Source: Dentipellis sp. KUC8613
Taxonomy: Eukaryota > Basidiomycota > Agaricomycetes > Russulales > Hericiaceae
Assembly (NCBI GenBank): GCA_002286715.1
Contig: NSJX01000059.1
Location: 1-64,000 of the forward strand
DNA: 64,000 nt
Reading direction: 5' to 3'
This document shows positions 58,474-64,000 of the stretch, piece after piece. Position numbers and translations under genes: made by a program. Under the pieces are notes generated by a model. It worked only from the letters and a program-made list of their open reading frames with translations. It did not search any database and had not been told where the DNA came from. The first letter of the stretch is position 1. Each line of letters starts with the position of its first letter.

Positions 58474-58551
58474 TGGCCTAGTGGTAATTATGCTCCGTAG
58501 AAACACAATAGTATACAATTGTACATTAGAGGTCGCGAGTTCAAATCTCGC
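58474..58551 (+). other. tRNA-like segment with A and B boxes
   Basis: TGGCCTAGTGG at 58474-58484 fits the A-box consensus. GCGAGTTCAAATCTCGC at 58535-58551 is a perfect T arm with a B box. The bases that should form the acceptor stem (AGCTAGC and AGAGGGC) do not pair, and no anticodon arm folds cleanly. So this is a decayed tRNA or the head of a SINE-like element rather than a working tRNA. No run of four T follows closely. Confidence 0.55.
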
Positions 58552-58848
58552 AGAGGGCAGAACAATAAAATGAACCATGAAAGGCGAAGCATAACGAAGT
58601 AACGAAAAGATAAATAGTAAGCCTCAGATAGTAAGGTTAGACTGAAGTACAACAACAATGCCTTCGTAAGAGTGTGAAGTGAGAACGACCCGGGCCGGTA
58701 AGGAACGGCATAGGGATAACTTATTGTGAAGTCATGATAAGTGCCATGGTCATATCCATGATCATGAATATGGTAATGCAGTGCACGCGTCATTATCATT
58801 AGCGACTCTTCTATGATAATGGAGGATTCTCAAAATAGCATTATCATC

Positions 58849-58878
58849 TATGATAAGGCTGTTTCAAAATTTCCGACA
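58849..58878 (-). repeat. Right terminal inverted repeat
   Basis: Ends TTTCCGACA on the + strand, the inverse of the left end. The inner part reads CTATGATAAGG. Confidence 0.5.
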
Positions 58879-60714
58879 GACAGCAGAACTTACGGCGCCT
58901 GCTGAGGAGAAAACGGTAAGCAGCCCGCAAACACGCTGTTCAAGATAAGGAAATAATATCCTACCAAAATTTAGATAGCGTAGAGAGACAAAGCTAGCTG
59001 ATTCACCGTTAAGGACCAAGCAGGACGAGCTGCAGAGCTTGACGCTCCGTGCAATGGTCCGCCCGGGCCGCGCTATCCGGGCCGACGCTGCTTGCCGCTT
59101 CCGTCGGGCATACAGACGCTCACTCGAATCAGACCACTATCCACCCTCTATATTTCTCCAATAATAAAGTCGTGCTTCATTCTCTCAGGGGGCCCTCAAT
59201 CTTTTTACCCATCGTATTCCGCACAAATACTGCAGACTTTCCGTCCCTCCCACCCGTGCGGTGTGGGGTGTCATGCCACGCAGCCCATCTGCAATTGACT
59301 AGCGACTGCCCCAGCTCAGAGGCATAGAACTAACCATTATTTTTCTGGCTTAGGAAGTCTCCTACCGTCTCAGGACATTAGATCCCGGGCTTCTACGGTC
59401 GTGGCGGATCTGTGCCGTGCATCTCCAGCCGGAACGCTCTACATATAGGGACACGATAATGCGGTCCTTGAGCATGGGGCGGTCTGATTGGAAAGTGCGT
59501 AATTCAATTTCTCTGCAGAAGCCCTTCCGTTGACGGTGAAATTGCTTTAGGGCCGCCCGTAGGAGGAAGCTGGTTACGACGTACTCCGCCTCGCGAATGT
59601 TCGGACAATATGCAAGCTCACCACATTTTCGTAGTTCGCTGTACGTGTTTTCTTGAAGTCGTATCATCGAAGGCACCGTCGCTTGCTTCTAGTACTCCAC
59701 GCGCTCAGATCCCTGCCGTATCCCCCGCTGCGCCCTGGGTTCTCGTCCCTGTCTTTACACCGAATTTGGTCATCTCGAAGGCTGGATGCTACGCCCCAAT
59801 ACACCGATTCCTCGTGTAGCTCCTGCTGTCTATGGCCGGTACCAGAACGTGGACGAGTACGTACCTGCCGGTATCGGTATCATCTGTACGTAGTCGTTGC
59901 ATCTGCACGACGTCTTCCTCCCCCCAGCACCCGTCTTCTGACAATCCCAAACGACACGAGCACCACAGCCACTGACCGTATCCTGCCAGCCCAGAAGATC
60001 AATTCGACCCGCCGTTCGTTCGCATCCCCACTGTCCGCTCACCTGACACCAAAAATCTGCGGAAAAAAGCAACGCGGTACCTGCGCTCACCACGAGGCAC
60101 TGCCTGCCCCCTTCGCTCGATCTAATTTAGCCTATGCAAGTACGCAGCAGACGTCAGGCATCAAAGTGCGCTGCAACCTGTCCCTAGTGATATTCCAACC
60201 TGATACTGGAGGCAGTCGCCGAGCGACGGGACACTTACCTCCATACAGGCTTCCTCAGTCAGTCGATTGGCTTTCTCAGCCTTCGTCGGCGGTAGCAGGA
60301 GTTTACGGACATCCGACAATATCGCCGGCCGTGGCCTTACGGTCTTCATGGGTACCTACTCTCGTCGCCTTCGTCGCCTTCGCGTCCCTCTCCAAGCTAT
60401 AAACTCCAAGGTCCTGCCTATCTCGCCTATTCGAAGGAACCGGCGAAACCGTGTCCTGTCCGCGCGAGGCTTCTCTAGCGGCGCATACGGGACCGAATCA
60501 GACGCATCAAAACACGCCCCCGTGCATCGCGGCAGGCGGGCCCGCAGCCCGTGCGTGTTTGCCGCCACGACCTGTAGGCGCGCTTGTTATCGCTATAGCA
60601 CTGATCAACCATTGTCTGCTTTTGTGGGTTTGCGCCCGGCGCCCCACAGCCCCTACGTGATATCGCGTGCGATATCGGGTCCTGGTCCGGCGGCCAAGGA
60701 ACGCGGCTCGCGAG
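58879..60714. other. Intergenic, no clear gene
   Basis: About 1.8 kb. The longest open frame (59653-60402) is Arg/Ser/Pro-rich with no domain or coding bias, and I do not call it. The region may hold decayed sequence between the element and the next promoter. Confidence 0.4.
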
Positions 60715-60722
60715 TATATAAA
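60715..60722 (+). promoter_or_regulatory. TATA box of the small membrane-protein gene
   Basis: TATATAAA, followed by a pyrimidine-rich stretch (60767-60805). A likely 5' UTR intron runs from about 60812 (GTACGT) to 60868 (GCATAG). This layout is typical of strongly expressed basidiomycete genes. Confidence 0.65.
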
Positions 60723-60906
60723 GCGCGCTGCTGCGTTCTGGGACTGCAGTATCTCCTCTCCCGGGCCCGCACCGTCTCCTTTCTTTCTTCTCTGTTTTCC
60801 CTCTTCATTTGTACGTCCCTGTGTTCGCTCGTTCTCAGTCTTGGTGCTTGTGCTGACCTCTGCATAGGCGCAACACCACCGTTCTCGACCACCCGACTCA
60901 TTCATA

Positions 60907-61071
60907 ATGCGCATCATCTCCGTCTACGAGCACCCCGATTTTACCGATGCGCCCTCCGTCGCGCACATGAAGGAAATCGCACACAAGCCCGCGGTCATCG
61001 CAGCCGCGGGCGCGACGCTGCTCTCGCTCGGCTGTGCAGCGGCAGCGGCCGTCGTCTACGGCTTTGTTTGA
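60907..61071 (+). CDS. 54-aa single-pass membrane protein, unknown function
   Basis: An uninterrupted 55-codon frame: MRIISVYEHPDFTDAPSVAH, then MKEIAHKPAVIAAAGATLLS, then LGCAAAAAVVYGFV and stop. The N-terminal half is hydrophilic; the C-terminal ~25 aa is one Ala/Leu/Val-rich hydrophobic helix. Codon use is strongly biased to C and G third positions, as in the real genes nearby, and a good TATA box and pyrimidine-rich leader lie upstream. I do not recognise the family. A small subunit of a membrane complex (mitochondrial or ER) is conceivable. Confidence 0.65.
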   Translation: MRIISVYEHPDFTDAPSVAHMKEIAHKPAVIAAAGATLLSLGCAAAAAVVYGFV

Positions 61072-61802
61072 TGCATTTCTCGATGTCACAGTGCGTAATA
61101 CATCAGTCTCATATCGCACGTCTGTGCTGACCACTTATTTCCATGGCGCCCGTAGTTTCCGAGTCAGGCTGCAGGATAGCCTTCATTCCGCCATGTAGGA
61201 TATTGGAGAGCGATGCGCGCCGTGCGTCCGTGGTCCGCGGGGGCGTCTAGGGAACCCCCCCGGCGCTTCCGCGGTTCGCGCGCGGCGCCGGTGTTGCAGG
61301 AGGAGATGTCTGCAGTCTATGCTTTTCGCTGTCGTTATGCTCTCTTACTTTCACTTTCACTTTCACTTCACTCTGGTCTCACATCATCTGTACATGGACT
61401 ACAACCACTGTACAGTACTGTACTCGCACCTGCGCACCTGTACTCTACCATACATCTGCATCTGTAATACCAGGGTTTTCTCGGAAGATATCGCAATGCG
61501 CCAAGCCGGGGCACTTCCTCGTGGAATATTCTGGCCTTGTTGCTGTCTCAGGTTGAGTAAGAGTACGAGATTGGGTCCGAGGAGAGACAAGTGCTGGTGA
61601 ACAGCTTCCGACTGGCCGACGGGCACGGGCGCTTTCCGGATTCAGACGCGGGGAGCGGTTGGGTTAGGGTCCTCTCACGGGCGCTTGTTTGCAAGCATTG
61701 GCCACGGTGCCGAGTGCCTTTCTCTGAGTCGACCACCAGCGTGAAGCTCATACCTTTAGTTCCAACACTCCCTTGTTCACCGCCCTATACCATCCAATTA
61801 CA
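61072..61802. other. Intergenic
   Basis: Contains a run of CTTTCACTTTCACTTTCACTT repeats (about 61346-61370). No gene is seen. Confidence 0.45.
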
Positions 61803-62388
61803 ATGTGGTAAGTCTTTAGATCGTTCAGCTATATGCGCGACGCGTGATGTTCACGGACGACGCAAGCAAGCACATCCTAAACGCCCAGGTGTCCATCCGC
61901 GCCCCGTGCTGCCGGCAGTGGTTCGACTGCGCAGAGTGCCACGCCGAGACGCAGTCGCACAAGCTCGCGAAGACGAACGAGATGGCGTTCATGTGCAAGA
62001 AGTGCCGCAAGGCGTTCCGGAAGGACATGACTGCGTACGAGGAGAGCGATGAGTACTGCCCGCATTGCGATAACCATTATGTGCGTCCGAGTTCTTGATT
62101 CTGACTGTCTGCATGGGCAGAGCATGCAGTGAGGGTGCTGATATTAATACGCGTATGTATCGTAGGTCATCGAGGCGAAGACACCGAAACCGGTGGTCGG
62201 AGTGGAAGGTGGGGACGCGCGGATGGACGCACGGTACGTGCTTGGAACTCTCACCTTCATGATCCTGAAGTCTAACTTCTGACGCACATGTGCACTTAAG
62301 AATGCTGAAAGACGAGCGCGCAAAGCCCACAACATCACATTCCGTCTTCAACCCGGAAGACGACGATCTAGACGACCTTCTAGGATAG
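61803..62388 (+). CDS. CHY-type zinc-finger protein
   Basis: Four exons (61803-61807, 61867-62080, 62166-62233, 62301-62388) sum to 125 codons, 124 aa. The first exon is only ATG plus two bases. The protein reads MCKHILNAQVSIRAPCCRQW, FDCAECHAETQSHKLAKTNE, MAFMCKKCRKAFRKDMTAYE and ESDEYCPHCDNHYVIEAKTP. Cys/His spacing (C-x-H, CC, C-x2-C-H, C-x2-C, C-x2-C-x2-H) fits a CHY zinc finger, as in yeast Hot13 (mitochondrial intermembrane space) and Pirh2/RCHY1. The C-terminus ARMLKDERAKPTTSHSVFNP and an acidic DDDLDDLLG end are typical of fungal members. There is no RING, so it is not itself a ubiquitin ligase. Confidence 0.92.
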
Positions 62389-63991
62389 ATCGCGCACCTC
62401 TTTCCCTTTCGTATTCGTCTTTTCTGAGTGAACGGCGCTGGATACCATGCAGGGTGCGGGGTGAGGGTCCTGCAGCTCGGGGCCCGTTGTGTGGGGGTGG
62501 GTGACGAAAGAGTCGTCAGAAGGAAGGTCACATTGTATACCTCGGATATGTGAGTGCTCTATATTACGTGGATGCAATGAGACAGACGACAGGCGTATCA
62601 CCTCTCGGCTCCGGGGGTCGACGTCGTCATTGATTCTGAAGACCTAGTCCTTTCGCCTCCAACATACCCCGCCTTCTCTTCTTTTTGGGGTTGCGTTGTC
62701 TTGCGTTTTCACAAGGACATCATGCTAGACGAGTCTATCACCGAAATGTCTAGTGGTGCCACCTCGTCGACCACGAAAACGAACAACTATGTCCCGACGT
62801 CATCAGTTGCAGAATCTTCTGCCGTCGAAAGCTTCTTCACTGCAGCCTAAATTCCCCGGACAGCACATGGACTTTTCAGAGGAAAAGCTGGGCTTCGCTT
62901 GATGGGTAGGCCGTCCGCCTAGATGGCAAAAAAACAAGTACTCGAAAATATTCATCCTTCGCGTTCGACGTCTCATGTATGGGCTGGCCATGGGCCCACG
63001 AGTCTCTGGCTTTGCTTCTCCCGAATATCTTTCGGCAATCCCAATCCATCTGCTTCTCGAGTCTACAATTGCCGCTAACTGATCGACGTCTCCTAACGCC
63101 TTATCGGCCGAATTGTCGGTTGCGGGGCCCAGATCCAGTCATCCGCTATGCAACTCGATCTGGTATGGTCCCCTCCATTATCTAGCGTGCATCGTACTCC
63201 GTACTCCGTCTAGTTAGCCATGGCAAAGTGCCACACTGGCCTCGCCCGCGCGTCGAATACCGCTCGCAAAGCCGCTTGGCCTGCGCCACACCGCATGTAA
63301 GTCCGACCCGGTTGATGCCGAATCACAATATTCTGCTTCCGCGACCCGGACTCGCTAATTGACGCGCCCATTTTTCGTTCTAGGATTTCTCTGGACCCCT
63401 AAACGCGCCCTAGACAAGGCTCGCTGACTAGGCCTCGCACCTCCTCCGGAAGCCCAGACGACGTCAATGGCACATCCCCGGCCGCGATGGTTCGATCGGC
63501 GCACGCTCTATCGCCAGCTGGCGCCGCGTCCGCCGGAAGCAGACCGAGCGCAATACCATCCGCCGGAATTCGGTCGGCCCTATTCATTTGTGCGCGAGTA
63601 ATCTCTCCCGGGCTCAGCACATAGGGGTGGGTCGTCGTATCCTATGAGTCCAATGCAACGAACGACTTCACTGCATGGTTCTACACCAGGTGGGGGAGCA
63701 ATACCTATGTATATTTCGCCTCGGTGAAGAGATCAGCGACGGTGGGGAGTCGTGTCGCAGACCACCCTGTCGAAGAGCGGGTGTCGCTTCGCCCGCGCTT
63801 CCGTGGTCGCAGCGCGGAAGCTTCTAGGCTTCCGAGGTATGGTTGTGCGGCACGGGCACGGTGCCGTGTGCTAGTATCTCAGACCCGACTCGACTGATTC
63901 AACTGATTCAACTGACCGAGCATGCGCTGACGTAGATGATGTCGTCAAAACACGGATCTCGGCCCTCTCCCGCCTCGCACGACGATGGCCA
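62389..63991. other. Intergenic, no gene recognised
   Basis: About 1.6 kb to the right edge. Small open frames lack domains. Around 63895-63925 GATTCAACT is repeated in tandem, just upstream of the TATA box at the edge, so the last few hundred bases probably belong to the promoter of a gene outside the window. Confidence 0.45.
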
Positions 63992-63997
63992 TATAAA
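63992..63997 (+). promoter_or_regulatory. TATA box of a gene beyond the right edge
   Basis: TATAAA in a CCATATAAAGCC context, three bases before the end of the window and preceded by no gene on this strand. Confidence 0.45.
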
Positions 63998-64000
63998 GCC

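Larger units (their letters stand above)
57677..58878. mobile_element. Putative non-autonomous element with degenerate terminal inverted repeats
   Basis: The left end starts TGTCGGAAAAC and the right end finishes TTTCCGACA. Read inward, both ends share TGTCGGAAA, then an AT-rich part, then AGC-TTATCATAGA, an imperfect TIR of about 30 bp. Inside, the motif ATGATAATG/CATTATCAT recurs about six times in both orientations near the ends (57697-57800 and 58735-58860). No transposase frame is seen. Flanks show no clear target-site duplication, so the insertion would be old, or the ends may be misjudged. A tRNA-like pol III box pair lies in the right half. I know no named family that I can assign with confidence. 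Confidence 0.5.

Noticed and set aside
58474..58551. Functional nuclear tRNA gene
   Set aside because: A and B boxes and a T arm are present, but the acceptor strands do not pair and no anticodon arm is formed.
59653..60402. 249-codon frame rich in Arg, Ser and Pro
   Set aside because: No domain, no suitable promoter and no codon bias like that of neighbouring genes.

Overview
The window looks like nuclear DNA of an Agaricomycete (mushroom-forming basidiomycete), possibly a polypore. Genes are dense and carry many short introns of about 50-70 nt. Coding sequence is GC-rich, and the families are fungal: BTB/POZ cluster, class II DAHP synthase, PFF1 M28 protease, Nrd1-type RNA-binding protein, L-arabinitol dehydrogenase, CHY zinc finger. 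All gene models were spliced by eye from donor/acceptor motifs and reading-frame continuity. Where exon lengths were summed (BTB copy 1, the ubiquitin-like protein, the dehydrogenase, the NIF3-like protein, the CHY protein) they divide by three.

Layout. 1-4080 is a G-rich, strand-asymmetric, degenerate minisatellite that starts outside the window and ends next to a perfect 24-bp palindrome. It is followed by AT-richer DNA. 5-11.2 kb holds three BTB/POZ paralogues (the middle one frameshifted) around a penta-EF-hand gene. 11.8-31 kb is ordinary housekeeping territory: an acidic protein with a ubiquitin-like C-terminus, PFF1 protease, mitochondrial ribosomal protein L13, class II DAHP synthase (shikimate pathway), a twin-NBD soluble ABC protein, a conserved low-complexity protein with NPW repeats, the SNARE BOS1, an unrecognised membrane protein and an intron-containing tRNA-Gln(UUG).

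32.5-55.5 kb is marked by three dispersed copies of one secreted metallophosphoesterase/5'-nucleotidase family (32.5 kb +, 40.7 kb -, 52.7 kb +). Between them lie L-arabinitol 4-dehydrogenase, a four-RRM Nrd1 homologue, a DUF924 protein, zeta-COP, a stand-alone NIF3-C-terminal-like protein and an F-BAR/SH3 septation protein. An F-box protein follows. Next comes a 1.2-kb element with degenerate terminal inverted repeats that contains a tRNA-like pol III box pair. The last part holds a 54-aa single-pass membrane protein and a CHY zinc-finger protein. A TATA box at the right edge suggests another gene just outside.

No biosynthetic cluster or phage/plasmid-type system was found. The main points worth a second look are the left-hand G-rich array and its palindromic border, the TIR/tRNA-like element, the triplicated phosphoesterase with copy-specific introns, the GC-AG introns (one beside an 18-nt microexon that encodes an active-site loop), and the small orphan proteins.
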